Part shown: positions 37,901 through 45,661 of the stretch, piece by piece
How positions within the stretch are numbered: the stretch's first letter is position 1
Layout of the letters: each line of letters begins with the position of its first letter
The notes under the pieces: model-generated
The model's input: the letters and a program-made list of their open reading frames with translations, nothing else
Databases searched by the model: none
Told to the model about the DNA's origin: nothing
Position numbers and translations under genes: made by a program
NCBI GenBank assembly: GCA_949289785.1
Contig: CASEOW010000021.1
Location: 1-50,043, forward strand
Source of the DNA: an uncultured Bacillota bacterium
GTDB taxonomy: Bacteria > Bacillota > Clostridia > Christensenellales > UBA1242
Length of the DNA: 50,043 nt
Direction of reading: 5' to 3'

Positions 37901-40900
37901 TCACTTGGTGATAAAGGTGGAATGCAAACTCCATCACAATATATTAAATTAGGTAGTAATAAAGAAGTATATCTTTTAGATGATAATAAATGGACTGGAT
38001 TTGTGTTTAATGGTTGGAAAACTGAAGCTGGTGCAGGTGTTATCGTTTCAAATACTAATGTTTTTGTTGAAAATTCAGCAAAAATTACAAATACAACTAT
38101 TACAGCATCTTGGGAAATTGAAACTCCAATTATTACAAATTGGGAAAAATCAATTTCAAGATCTGCAAAAGTAGGACTTAATGAAAATATAGATAAAATC
38201 GTTAATGACGAAATTTTGACAGTTGGAATAGATAATTATAATAGTGAAATAACTTACAGTTATACATTCTTATTAAATGGTAAATCGCTAGGAAATGAAT
38301 TAATAGTTCCTGCAAAATTATCAAGTGAAGATGATTATACTTTAAAAATAACTGCTAGTTATAAAAATGGATATGTTTCTAAAGAAGCAAGCGTTGAATT
38401 CTTCTTAGATATAACATTACTTGATATAGGAAATATAACATTTAATCAAACAAACTTTGATTATGCTAATTATGACTATATTAATGATATAACTGTTACT
38501 TTTGATTCAAATAACATTGGAACAAAAACATTAAAAGAATTAATTAATGCAAGTGATACATATTCTTATTATTTCACTGTTTCTAATAGTGAAATTAAAA
38601 ATAACGGCACTTATACAGTTACACTTGGTTTAAATAAAGAAATATTTAATGATAAAACTTATACACAAACTATTACAGTAAATAAATTTGTATTTACAGT
38701 TACACAAACATATTTAGATGATTTAAGTCTTTCTTCTAAACCATTTGGTGCTAATGACCCTTTATTTGAAATTAACCATAATCAAATTTTTGATAAAGGA
38801 ACAAATGAAAATATTATTATCACTCTTGAAAGAAATGCAGGTGAAGAAAGTGGAACATACAATTTCCTTGATAATGCACAATCTTCATCAGAAAACTTTG
38901 TGATTAAAATTGAAGAAAATCTTAAATTTACAATAAGCGCTTCAGATAGTGTTCTTAATGTAACAATCGATAGTCAATTAAGCAAAGTTTATAATAGTAA
39001 TAATTCTACATTTGAATTAAACTATAATTCAGAGCAAAGTAAATGGATTATTACGGTAAATGGCGGTAATAGTTCTACAATTTCTTTAAGTATTACAGAT
39101 GAAAATGGACAAAGTTCATTGCGTCCAGATTTATATGCTATTGCTTTAAATAATATAGAAATTTTACTTGATAATGCTGAAGATGTTAATACATATACTT
39201 CATTTAGAGCAGTAGTTGGAAGTGGAGCAAACTTCAAAGATGATAATATAAATATTAGTGGAACATTTACAATTACTCCTAAAGAACTTGAAATAGCTTC
39301 TGTAACAAAAGTTTTTGATAGAGATAATCTAATTAAGGAAGGCAATGCAACTTATACTAACCTTGAAAGTGGAGATATTGTTATTCTTCAAGGTAATTTC
39401 TCTCAAATAACAGCTGGAAATAATATTTCTCTTGAAAATTTAGTTTTAGCTGGAGAAGATAGTTCAAATTATGTTATTGCAAATCCTAATATAAAGGGAA
39501 CTATTACTAAGAAGAATGTGTCTTCTGCACAAGTTAACATTGGTTTAACATCTTTTGGATATGGTCAACTTTATAAAGGATTAACTTTGAATCAATTACT
39601 TTCTATTACAAATGGGGCAAATGTCATAATTGATTCAAATATACAAGATGATTTACAAAATGGTTATGTTTCAATTAAAGAATATTCAATAAATGAAAAT
39701 AATTTCTCTACTGGTGAATATGTAAATTCAGGAAATGTTAATATTACATTTGTTATAGAATCTAATAATTTCATATTTAACAGTCAAACATCTATTGAAT
39801 GTGCATTACAAGTTGCAGTTGCAATAAAAACTTTAGATCTTTCTAAACTTGCAATTGTAAAAAATTATAATGGCAACAATAAACTTCCTAACTCTTTAAG
39901 TGATAATCTAGCAGGATATGGTGTTCTTTCGGGAGATACAGTTCTTATAGATAAAGAAAATAGTTATTATGTTTCATCTTCTGTTGCACCTAGAATAGAA
40001 GTTATATTAAAACTTATAGGTCAAGATGCTAAAAATTATGGATATATTAATGCATATGGAGAAATTAAAGATTTCTCAATTACTCTTATGGTCGATACTT
40101 CTTTAACTGGCGAAGATTTTATAACAGATGGAAATTTTGTTGCAGATAATCAAGAAATTGTTATAAAAAATCCTTATTTCAGTTTCAAATATCCAAATAG
40201 TTTATCAGCTAATGAAATTTTAAATCAAATGAAATATCCTACTAGAGTTGGATATAAAGTTATTGGTTGGAAATATCTTGAAGGTGAAGGAGTTTATAGT
40301 TTTGTTTCTGAGGATAATATTTTAACTATTATTGAAAATATTGCATTAGATGACGAAAACGAAGAAAAACAAATTCAAATATATCCTGTTTGGGAAATTG
40401 AATATTATAGTGTTTCTGTTGAAGGAACTTCTCTTGATGATGTTATAATAACTAGTGACAATAAAGATGAAGATGGAAAAATTAAGTATTTCACAGACTT
40501 TACTATTTCTGTTAAAACAAATTTAGGACAAAAAGTAATGTCTTATAATACAGTTCAAGGTAGTGCAAGAAATATTGATTATTCTGATACAGGTAACAGA
40601 AATTCAGTTATAAATGTAGAGGGTATAGAGTCTAATTTAAGAATTAATGTTACTACAACTGATATTATAGTAAAAGTTATAATTGATACTAACATTAAAA
40701 ATCTTCTAAATACTTCAAGAACTGATGATAATTTAACAGAAAAAGATTGTTTGTTTAGCGATTTAAGCAAACTTTCTAAAGATGATTTACCTCTTTTAAC
40801 TGTTACAGACGGAACTTATGTTTTAAGTGGTTATACATTCGGAGAAGATAATACTCCTATTGATAGTCAAACACTAGAAGAAATTTTACTATCTATAGAT

Positions 40901-43900
40901 TCTGAACTTAATAGCGATACTTCTCTTACATTAAAAGCTTCTTGGAATGGTGTAAATTATACAATTCATTTTGATGCTAATGGTGGAACTTTTGTTAGTG
41001 GTCTTGAACAAGAAAGTATAGAAACTGTTTATGGACAAACATTTGCTAAAGAATTCCCTGAAGTTTCTAAAATAGGTCAAAGTCATGAATGGCATGCACC
41101 AGATGGAACAGTTTATTCTTCAGATATGGTATTTGCTTCAATCGGACAGAAGGCTTCAAGTGGTGATAAATATGAAATCACATTTACAGCAAATTGGATT
41201 AATAATCCTTATAAATTAACAATTAATTTTGCTAATGATTTAAATAATAAATTTATTTTATATAAAGATGGAGAAGTTGTTTCTAATGGTCAAGAATTCG
41301 TATTAATTTATAATGAAACAAGTATTTCTTTCCAAATATCACCTGATGTAGGTTATGGATTTAGAATTGACACAACTAATTTAGATGGTCAATTTGAAGG
41401 AAGTAAAGAAAGTGATATTTATGGAATAAGTACATTTACAATTTCTAATCTATATAATAATAGCGAAATTACAATTTCTTCAATTCCTGCAAAAAATAAA
41501 TTAGCTTTAGTATTCGATAAAGTTGCGTCTGTTAGTGTTCAAATAGACTCTCAAGAAGCTCAAGAGTTTACAGATATTTCTGGATTATTTAATCAAAATT
41601 TTGATGTTTATACTGAAAGTGTTGTTACTATAATTTTAACTTCAGTTAAAGGATATGAATTTACTTCTAAAGATATAAAAATGGCTGGAAGTGGTGAAAT
41701 TAGTATTTCTATAAGTGAAGATAAAAAAGTTGCTACAATAATTTGGTCTAAATTTACATCAAATTCAACAATAACTGCAAATGCTACTGCTTCTTTAAAT
41801 ACAATAACATTGTCAGATATTAGTGATATAATTTCAAGTCTTACTATTAATGGACAATATATGGATATTAATGGTGATGAAGTTCAAGTATTTACTGATT
41901 CTGTTGTTACTATATCTGCTACACTTAAATATGGTTATAAAGGTATTTTAGACGAAGAAGGAAATTTGATTTCAATTTCTGTTTCAAGTGTTACTTATCC
42001 TAATAACGAACTTATAGATAGCCAAAATGAAACATTTAATAATACATCACGAAATTATGTTATTTCTGCAACTTTAGGTGGTAATGTTAAAATTAACGAA
42101 GATTTTGCAATTACTTTTGAAGCCACAGAAAGAGAATTTAATTTTAATCTTGCTGTAAAAGAAGGACAAGAAGAACTTGGATCTATTACTTCTCAAGTTT
42201 CTCAAACTGTAAAATATGGAGAAAAATTAATTCTTACTTCTTTACCTACAAGTGTTGATAAATATATTCTTTATGGTTGGGAAATAAATGGAGTAATTGT
42301 AAGTTATGAAGATACAGATTTAATTATATCTGAACAATTAAAAGAACAACTTGAAAGTGTTAATATCGGTGAAACTATAAATGTTATTGCAAATTTCACA
42401 TATTTACAAACAGATGTAACATTTAAAAGTGATTCGTATGGTTCATTTACAGTTTCACAAAATGAAAATTTTAATCTTATTCAAGGCGGAAGATCTCAGA
42501 AATTAACAATTGATTATGCTAAAGATATAATTATAAATGTAGAAGCAAGGAATGGTTATGAGATTGGAAAATTAGTAGTTGATGGGGTAGAACTCACTAT
42601 TAAATTAGAAAATCAAACATTTGTTGTATATTATAAATATGAACAACCTGAAGAAAGTTATCAAACTTTAAAATATGGCGAAGAAACTACTATAACATTA
42701 GGTGAATTAAATTTAACATTAACTTTAAACAATAGTGATAAAAAAGAAAATGTTGAAATTATAATACCTTTTGATGTAGATAATTCATTTACTAATTTTG
42801 AAATTGGTTATACTCCAAGTGTTGTTTATATAAATGTTCAAGCAGGAATTATGACTGGCTGGCAATCTTATTATCCTTCAGGTGATGGTGGAAAAATATA
42901 TATCGCAAATAGTGAAGGTGAACTATTAGGAGATAGCTTATATTTAAATGAAAATAATGAACCTATGTCTAGTGAAGAACTTGCATTATATAAAGGCATA
43001 AGTTATAAAGTTGCTTCTTATACAGGCGCTACATACTATTTTGTAATAGTATCAGAAGAAGGATTCACATCAACTTTTGTTGCAACAGGTGGAAGCCAAG
43101 CTAATAATGCTGATGGAACACTAGCATGGATTTCAGATATTTCTGATTCTAATGGAAATGTTGTTGCAAGTGCATTATTTACTGCTGATGAAAATGATAT
43201 TTTAATAAATTTAGTGACTGTGAGTGATACTGGAACTATTGAATCTGCTCTATCTGGTGTTATCAATGCCACAGAAACAGCTTTAGTTAGATTTGTAAGT
43301 GGAAAAGGAAGTTATCAAGCTACGATGACTGCAATAACAGGAAGTTCTATTGAACTTAACTTCAATACAACATTTACACATGAACTAATTGATGAAAATG
43401 GAACATTAAAATATTTTATTAACGGAAAATATGAAACTGCAGTTGGTGGTGAAATAATAGAAAGAAGTGATTACTTGGAAACAGGTTATACAACTTCTTC
43501 AACTTTGATTATTAATAAAGTTAAAGGTGATTTAATAATCAACATTTTTGTAGAACCTAAAGTATTTAATTTAAAATTCTATATTGATGAAAATACAAGT
43601 TATACAATAAATAATGCTCTTACTTATGGAAAAGATATTGACCTTTCGACTTTATCAACTCTAACTGAAGAAGAAAGAAATAAAATACTTACTCCTACTA
43701 AATCTGGATATACTTTCGGAGGTTATTATACTGCCGAACTTGGTGCAAGTAAAATGTATTTAGATAGAAATGGTAATACAGTAAGCAAGTGGCTTGATGA
43801 TGGTTATACTTATGTTTCTAGTTCTTCAGGAAAATCGGGATATCTTCCTGATGCTAACTTTGATGTTTCAACTCAAACATTCACAATTTATGCTTACTGG

Positions 43901-45580
43901 ATTTACAATCAAGCATTTATTAATGTTCAGTTCGAGCCAGCTAATATTACACAATATCTTAAAGGTTTCTCTATTGCAAATATTATAACAAATCAAACTA
44001 TTTTAGTTGATGACCAAAATAAATGGTATGGTGCAGTCAGTGAGGGAGGTCAATTAAATATTAGTGGAATTGATATTGAAGGTTATAAGTTTATTTCATG
44101 GACTCTTTATCAAGATGATGAATCTTTAGGAGAAAAAGGACAAAACTTCACATTTACTGTTACAAAAGGTAACTATGTTTTAAAAGCAATTTATCAACCT
44201 ATTTATGAATTAAGTGTAACTAAAGGTGGTAGTGTTCAACTTGTTCAAAATGGTAATGTAGTTAGCGGAAATAGTTATGATCCAAATTCTATAGTTTCAA
44301 TTGTTGCTTCTTGTCAGCCTGGTTACGATTTTGTTAAATTTATAGATTCAAAAACAGGTGAAGAGTATAAAGCAACTTATGACGATATTAATAAAACATA
44401 TACTTATACATTTAGTGAATTAATTGATAAACCTTTATATATTCAAGCAGTATTTGAAGGAAAAGATGTCAATGTAAAACTTGATGCTTCAAATGCACTT
44501 GAAGTTCACAAAAATTTAAAAGTATTTGTAAATGGTCAAGAAATCAAAAATTATGATAATTTTGTAGCTAAAATAGATCAAAAAATCACAATACAAATTG
44601 AAAAAACTCTTGGTTTTGATTTTGAATTCATTGGAGCTAATTTTGAAAGACAAGATTTAGGTTACAATAGATATCAATTCAATTATATTTTAGGCATGGA
44701 AAATGTTGTAAGCCAAAATGGCAACTTAGTTCTAAATTTAAAATTAAATGCTACAAGAGAAGAAGTTAATTTACACATTAACTTAAACATAAAAGATATC
44801 GTAAGTGAAGATGAAAAGATTTTAGCTGCTGAAATGCAATTTATAGATTTTAATGGAACATCTACTTCAATTAAATTTGAAGACACTGTAAAAACATTGT
44901 ATGGTCAATCTTCAATTTTAAAATTAAATATTCTTGATAATTATAAACTTGGAGAAATCAAAATATTTGATACTCTTATTGAAAGAGATGTAACCGAAAT
45001 GTATTCTGGTGGACAACTAGTAATAGATTTAACTTTATTAGGCAATAATTATTCCGATGATTATTATTTAACAATTACACTAGAAAGAAAATTATGGATT
45101 GATGAAAGTGTAAGAAGTCAGACATTAGAAGGTGATGGAACAAAAGAAAATCCATATTTAATCAAGAGTGCTGCTGATTTTGGTTTAATGGCTTATTTAG
45201 TAAATAATGGAATTGTTAATGAACAAGGTCAAAAATATGCGGACTGTATTTATAAGTTAACAAACGATATTAATTTCAGTGGTAATTACTGGGAACCTAT
45301 TGGAACTAAAGAAAATCCATTTAACGGTGAAATTGATTTAGGTAAATATAATATTGAAAACTTGCTATTATATAAAACTTATTCAAATCCTAAAACTTCT
45401 TATAGTGGATTATTCTTATATGTAACAAAAGATGCTAACATTATCCAAGATAATAGTACTCTAATCATAATTCTTTCGATTATAGGTGGAATAATATTCT
45501 TAATACTTCTTATTGTACTAATTATTTTCTTAGTAAGAAAGAAGAGAAAAGATAAATTGGAAGATATAGCTAATGCCTAA
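25949..45580 (+). CDS. Giant multidomain surface protein (6,543 residues)
   Basis: One uninterrupted frame of 19.6 kb. A hydrophobic signal segment (about 9-30) follows a basic start. Residues about 100-220 form a GLUG/beta-helix-like module (N-I-D-L-S-G-K-L-W-T-P-I-G-T); a related module recurs at about 6395-6480 (N-D-I-N-F-S-G-N-Y-W-E-P-I-G-T). Between them are Listeria-Bacteroides (InlB-B-like) repeats, e.g. about 1973-2049, 3254-3321, 5001-5083 and 5871-5988 (F-D-A-N-G-G-T-F), and MBG/YDG-type beta domains, e.g. about 2483-2568, 2686-2764, 4445-4521 and 4627-4708. Residues about 1430-3430 and 3525-5190 are two diverged copies of one large unit. The C-terminus is a membrane segment (about 6502-6529) and the basic R-K-K-R-K-D-K tail; no LPXTG motif. 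AAGGAG precedes the ATG and a terminator follows. Likely a long filamentous adhesin held in the membrane; the ligand is unknown. Confidence 0.93.
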   Translation: MFRKFLKSFVGIYLMILFGGIFCLVPNLLFKSKNILSSSNTEIISTESRSNDIFVNKNSNITENSILDSWQNDIITNSVTLKVNSTYSKVINGYTFENLTNVVEISDAEQLAQLAYNVNTKTNYSDSYIYILTKNIDLSGKLWTPIGTYSNPFGASFIGCGYTISNIHVDDIVIENNSNNAAGLFGNVSSTGNISDLVLDGNYLIDSTKTKATLIGSSSGQVINCYTTSNFSSNLGTNFVNGGVVYKGTSLDGKVTTTYTAIEGTQTIKYYKFEEKSPASFYIANSGAQKEWYNGNILRVLSSGSTSNPIYSSKEPVLRVSASENDIYPLYEGYKPLMPANFSNNIGIIEFENSVNISNVFNYGYGTRTNIEVNIPYDMSFNTFFTNNPQYKQRLGYNFKTLNGLNESDLADKNYKTGFPAEGETITFTWEAQTSKSVGIQFVCGTYGDGADTSDFNSLDDVFYNNSISSILNCNDATLTNYTATLNGILVGENVQFSIQLKKGYKLQIYGDDTSVAFDTSGMYQTGTHPNYNINSVTQDSYNLITGSWEMIENVGQLYNTFNISISNIVANGGTLKIKIVREGIDVKFNVNKLELDSSLTMTNLQYTITYRINDNDDLSGTIWNTTSQSGEGKEENDYILWNWKLGQKIEIIISITDDSNYILSSNWNSAGDSYVLEKLGDNFNEKYYRINKFTFNNIESVEPRTLDVVAGPTYSKVKFEFYNENGELINSTSKEYDSIWAYINDINKNVAIPGAESLISMQTTNDIFYINTNGYYDIDYALIGSERIEFSLAQGENYLYVDNLNKLILEDAFANKDYPNYILKIYLKERIFNTNDASLNYYIDDNKIEGNNTINALFESIEYFSDDTLSQVKEIYSFGDKIYIKLTLTNLGKAVLYGDVNNWFIDNTDNKIESGFLASSSISNTSQVDNGIWIIEYTAGTYNISLDFKFNYKQIKGQIVGAKNSLKEDITDSNISNNNFVLKFNYDETNNKVQIVGVNTFTSVNIHSQYYLLGWYLQNGDIISDNYFSGNGLNSYFAEDTLPFYIGNSSENYVSAKTLGNIEIFTFNIYACIEKREINITYQSGEVGDGEISNYLEQQTYTIYYNQEYLLESQIYRNIGYVVSGFNISTNQGGLSKNNYNINDILTFAGSNWWYLWYGNQNYVNDNYSWTGLYNDSDSNVLWNDSQRTITIKYLWEKLTYAIIFDNGESNSTTQSIQIGNTIAGQDTNARNGQAKYSINGGSEIYAGIKNGYTAVGFKISQDENKDILEQLFSLGTTFVLDITNFKSIMSEEFYYSSEGCTIYLQTQRVGAKYKIYIQNSDYYDVTWNGGDLINGENFVGGQDSNGIFIYVTYGQEISQEDLDWTNGTPSYSLANLLSSNISKLITFTRTGYVFDTNRALQYNGRDFVVEVGSKYEIAQDITVIPTWSLVSQTVSSSVEFESLVQQIVNNGNSIYLLNEKVLTQNSSINDKTNTILNKDIIDAIVENGERISEYGFEIYQFNGNSYDLVKTIKNVISLNLTDFSTLNYVDENDLKIQIFFYVKVQDTLVSDNNGYTVKGPSEDSLNQGLKLTLAKNSIYFDDNNQIYSAYSNSNQFFATTSDLYDKVNTFGTVKVTYNWDGSINTTGTVLDFNKMFLSDNSNITINGDYNVGTNKNLNLVINTDTFNSITSINGFPVSKDTNWQNFLINTTSADGKNIYIANNIAEIVKGRFVIDFGSASSYYFDGQETIVYMSDENKPFNIGSKSFEYRLDKIIYIGENISNTYLGKEDDLVFEVKGLQVKVGGSFVDYSNSSFEYILNGSFELLSSTTAIKKIYQTKYITSNSQGQLSLNLEDSYLDITENLIINNIKVGGQVITNEMLTTGSLNGEFATYKVGNEVLFSFVGNNTPYLTIYINQNLISSNNVSFTISVDINTARQTNLSLLSFDTGLNVNNYISYFDTEYQNNKYSTDVSVTSSGDGNTTFAVLSDVRKVTIDYNGGYINQFNSTVLYLSHNTGDYILPDPEFNYSLMNFNGYSYTGTDPVLKNGNILSVTKGGQSVTLTAKWWLTGVAGTPNITEFDFYTSLKAGELLLSDIVNLESLESGIFEFVLQKDDSTVAPFEYNDGKFIVKDSRGWIGVNLYGTYTLTITLKYNDGVGGDYIKTREFNIQINITKNSVGIDKVSNDLTFNNDNQTRNVIIDILGNGDSVVADDKTLYELLLSETTTAKNYGIDIAIEYQENSESEKQQVSELRNAGIYTISISVNSTYLDIYELNSEKSSISVVINQFELDLNLTQYAQQVNLSKYFGEVNQDLVSDIVVTANNSDNVKIRFTRETGEAIGEYNYLTATIVEVSDERDYELKFDASTFTSKFEILTPLVNLQIEMSGTLNYIYNSQILNNIQVVYENGNFVVKGFAGLEEVKQTFELYYLNGSGQKVYIPENERNIYAGYLTFTSDSSITANAGKYNLNVALSEEGQNTEWNGVVFANNTISENYNKIIVNERTLYIDSATMEFNQQKSFTFTVGAPDNNAELQVRNNIASDTIIITGSFDSAVVGTYSLNLSLDETSEKNYNLSSYTFEGFTVTPSDDEVSTTFDEITLSYGDINKGKTTEQILNQNIQVAFKTAVSAIANEFLQITNHQIKLGDVVVNDSNYSTGGYLNSETYVFVFTVTSKNYTFGSTDDGNGNYTKDFIINVTINKQEITVSNTNNVITKKYDHNVDVLSTFVNQNINASKGYFTSGGILAGDEILVVSAEYENKEIGNNKKIVNIVYGKDYQNYEINDESLVGNITSVSINFKKNLETEEFVSDGDFTKKDPFIIEYDGNMMNFIQKLIDNYSGRVGYTQIGWEYNDEIVTNFTTENKTEFDAFLGYAIANNSSGGITLDAVWKILTYNVTIVTDEHTSVSHNITNPVNYYSSFVGDDKVNITINPGYVLKDVQINNSNAILQNILGKDTRTGNSFEIVNVVGDITITIVTREINVLIKVDLNEPEIYSATFVNNEDWQDANTTWAKKEVVLSYSDLLKDLPEIKLTTPNTFDPDGWNLNGELSTGNSIWERIGGDSLTQDSLEGITFVARWTEAEITIKIANTENTKSITVSNQDGEISLNNGVYNIKYNDEITITIQSKDWYKFTSFNSSGNGDEIIVDNFIGEHQGSGETNGTISFKALQSYTISLYIEEILVKFIPTKQEQIGATFTNNLLDKTYTYSSLIGKNIEDIGKYTLTEGTYDHIKWQYNSSVEVEFNKSIETFILENGGIPTKDCKYTFEAIFEGREYQITFNAGEGTFTNSDEDITITLKYGDNFTGMPQVTEPEGKHLAFWRSDSGESLNENDKFILGKPNPNGDYTILFTAQFTMNVYSITINIDYTHLEKVVVDGQEYTNGTITLENVVHGSSKTLIFTFKTGYEFNTYHFNSDKNATVQFSGVNAIISNIEGACDITITIKAKDYTLTIDKSQYETISKDGVDANIISISYDEEIAPKFNGILFDRDGYTVLNLIEKESGLVFATASVNEDGIIWDFASDFVDGGLYQTDKNLNLKVKWTSDKDYLSGVTTGSVDKYFSAKATEVANTEWKIASNGQTQTFKKGDILANGDEVVDIYYTVDDVRFECNGTDFKLYITDVVTNANAVMVVSLRDSLDSSNVYNLQSTNGIVTLLPSEIQIENENLVSYYTGTSKIQQKGDNFNIGEFYYQDTDKTQVSELGFIRVEIVDSSNEFNIGDNHQVKYIFSKNKSFKISNYAGNIKEENGYIVYYPQLDNAKAMIEKTPFTISISGQGFETGDYQKVTVKDYNSEDFISDEFVFNVNSIYTKDIVAKDYKLYPDELEIDYSITKNGIDKKNNFEVIINGVYTIISKDNGNLVSFSSKYLDLSNPELPLLVDSAEGFDSNDYIISVESFIYGKLQNITEDVYSFIDDEGNLIFTVYDNNSSSPKIIILKGKSVSFTYSINGTMSILSYADGSLDGEGAKNILDTLENEEIRTHQEDFNLSNAKTINIIMTDYKAIHLSLGDKGGMQTPSQYIKLGSNKEVYLLDDNKWTGFVFNGWKTEAGAGVIVSNTNVFVENSAKITNTTITASWEIETPIITNWEKSISRSAKVGLNENIDKIVNDEILTVGIDNYNSEITYSYTFLLNGKSLGNELIVPAKLSSEDDYTLKITASYKNGYVSKEASVEFFLDITLLDIGNITFNQTNFDYANYDYINDITVTFDSNNIGTKTLKELINASDTYSYYFTVSNSEIKNNGTYTVTLGLNKEIFNDKTYTQTITVNKFVFTVTQTYLDDLSLSSKPFGANDPLFEINHNQIFDKGTNENIIITLERNAGEESGTYNFLDNAQSSSENFVIKIEENLKFTISASDSVLNVTIDSQLSKVYNSNNSTFELNYNSEQSKWIITVNGGNSSTISLSITDENGQSSLRPDLYAIALNNIEILLDNAEDVNTYTSFRAVVGSGANFKDDNINISGTFTITPKELEIASVTKVFDRDNLIKEGNATYTNLESGDIVILQGNFSQITAGNNISLENLVLAGEDSSNYVIANPNIKGTITKKNVSSAQVNIGLTSFGYGQLYKGLTLNQLLSITNGANVIIDSNIQDDLQNGYVSIKEYSINENNFSTGEYVNSGNVNITFVIESNNFIFNSQTSIECALQVAVAIKTLDLSKLAIVKNYNGNNKLPNSLSDNLAGYGVLSGDTVLIDKENSYYVSSSVAPRIEVILKLIGQDAKNYGYINAYGEIKDFSITLMVDTSLTGEDFITDGNFVADNQEIVIKNPYFSFKYPNSLSANEILNQMKYPTRVGYKVIGWKYLEGEGVYSFVSEDNILTIIENIALDDENEEKQIQIYPVWEIEYYSVSVEGTSLDDVIITSDNKDEDGKIKYFTDFTISVKTNLGQKVMSYNTVQGSARNIDYSDTGNRNSVINVEGIESNLRINVTTTDIIVKVIIDTNIKNLLNTSRTDDNLTEKDCLFSDLSKLSKDDLPLLTVTDGTYVLSGYTFGEDNTPIDSQTLEEILLSIDSELNSDTSLTLKASWNGVNYTIHFDANGGTFVSGLEQESIETVYGQTFAKEFPEVSKIGQSHEWHAPDGTVYSSDMVFASIGQKASSGDKYEITFTANWINNPYKLTINFANDLNNKFILYKDGEVVSNGQEFVLIYNETSISFQISPDVGYGFRIDTTNLDGQFEGSKESDIYGISTFTISNLYNNSEITISSIPAKNKLALVFDKVASVSVQIDSQEAQEFTDISGLFNQNFDVYTESVVTIILTSVKGYEFTSKDIKMAGSGEISISISEDKKVATIIWSKFTSNSTITANATASLNTITLSDISDIISSLTINGQYMDINGDEVQVFTDSVVTISATLKYGYKGILDEEGNLISISVSSVTYPNNELIDSQNETFNNTSRNYVISATLGGNVKINEDFAITFEATEREFNFNLAVKEGQEELGSITSQVSQTVKYGEKLILTSLPTSVDKYILYGWEINGVIVSYEDTDLIISEQLKEQLESVNIGETINVIANFTYLQTDVTFKSDSYGSFTVSQNENFNLIQGGRSQKLTIDYAKDIIINVEARNGYEIGKLVVDGVELTIKLENQTFVVYYKYEQPEESYQTLKYGEETTITLGELNLTLTLNNSDKKENVEIIIPFDVDNSFTNFEIGYTPSVVYINVQAGIMTGWQSYYPSGDGGKIYIANSEGELLGDSLYLNENNEPMSSEELALYKGISYKVASYTGATYYFVIVSEEGFTSTFVATGGSQANNADGTLAWISDISDSNGNVVASALFTADENDILINLVTVSDTGTIESALSGVINATETALVRFVSGKGSYQATMTAITGSSIELNFNTTFTHELIDENGTLKYFINGKYETAVGGEIIERSDYLETGYTTSSTLIINKVKGDLIINIFVEPKVFNLKFYIDENTSYTINNALTYGKDIDLSTLSTLTEEERNKILTPTKSGYTFGGYYTAELGASKMYLDRNGNTVSKWLDDGYTYVSSSSGKSGYLPDANFDVSTQTFTIYAYWIYNQAFINVQFEPANITQYLKGFSIANIITNQTILVDDQNKWYGAVSEGGQLNISGIDIEGYKFISWTLYQDDESLGEKGQNFTFTVTKGNYVLKAIYQPIYELSVTKGGSVQLVQNGNVVSGNSYDPNSIVSIVASCQPGYDFVKFIDSKTGEEYKATYDDINKTYTYTFSELIDKPLYIQAVFEGKDVNVKLDASNALEVHKNLKVFVNGQEIKNYDNFVAKIDQKITIQIEKTLGFDFEFIGANFERQDLGYNRYQFNYILGMENVVSQNGNLVLNLKLNATREEVNLHINLNIKDIVSEDEKILAAEMQFIDFNGTSTSIKFEDTVKTLYGQSSILKLNILDNYKLGEIKIFDTLIERDVTEMYSGGQLVIDLTLLGNNYSDDYYLTITLERKLWIDESVRSQTLEGDGTKENPYLIKSAADFGLMAYLVNNGIVNEQGQKYADCIYKLTNDINFSGNYWEPIGTKENPFNGEIDLGKYNIENLLLYKTYSNPKTSYSGLFLYVTKDANIIQDNSTLIIILSIIGGIIFLILLIVLIIFLVRKKRKDKLEDIANA
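30240..41510 (+). repeat. Ancient tandem duplication inside the giant gene
   Basis: Copy 1 spans about 30240-36240 and copy 2 about 36525-41510. Matching landmarks: F-N-G-Y-S-Y-T-G with F-N-G-W-K-T-E-A; Y-S-T-G-G-Y-L-N-S (33856) with F-S-T-G-E-Y-V-N-S (39703); F-V-S-D-G-D-F (34309) with F-I-T-D-G-N-F (40118); R-V-G-Y-T-Q-I-G-W-E-Y with R-V-G-Y-K-V-I-G-W-K-Y. The offset is 5.2-5.9 kb. Divergence is high, so the event is old. Borders are approximate. Confidence 0.75.
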
Positions 45581-45604
45581 AAAGTAAATTAAACTTATAA
45601 AAAA

Positions 45605-45631
45605 GGTTGATATTAATTATCAGCCTTTTTT
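45605..45631 (+). terminator. Terminator of the giant gene
   Basis: 8-bp stem (45605-45612 with 45618-45625, one G-T pair) followed by six T, 24 bases after the stop. Confidence 0.85.
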
Positions 45632-45661
45632 AATTTATAAAAATCATGTTAGCTAAAATTA

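Noticed and set aside
37980..38174. Short plus-strand frame inside the giant gene
   Set aside because: Low-complexity Leu/Gln/Lys shift of the giant frame; no start signal.
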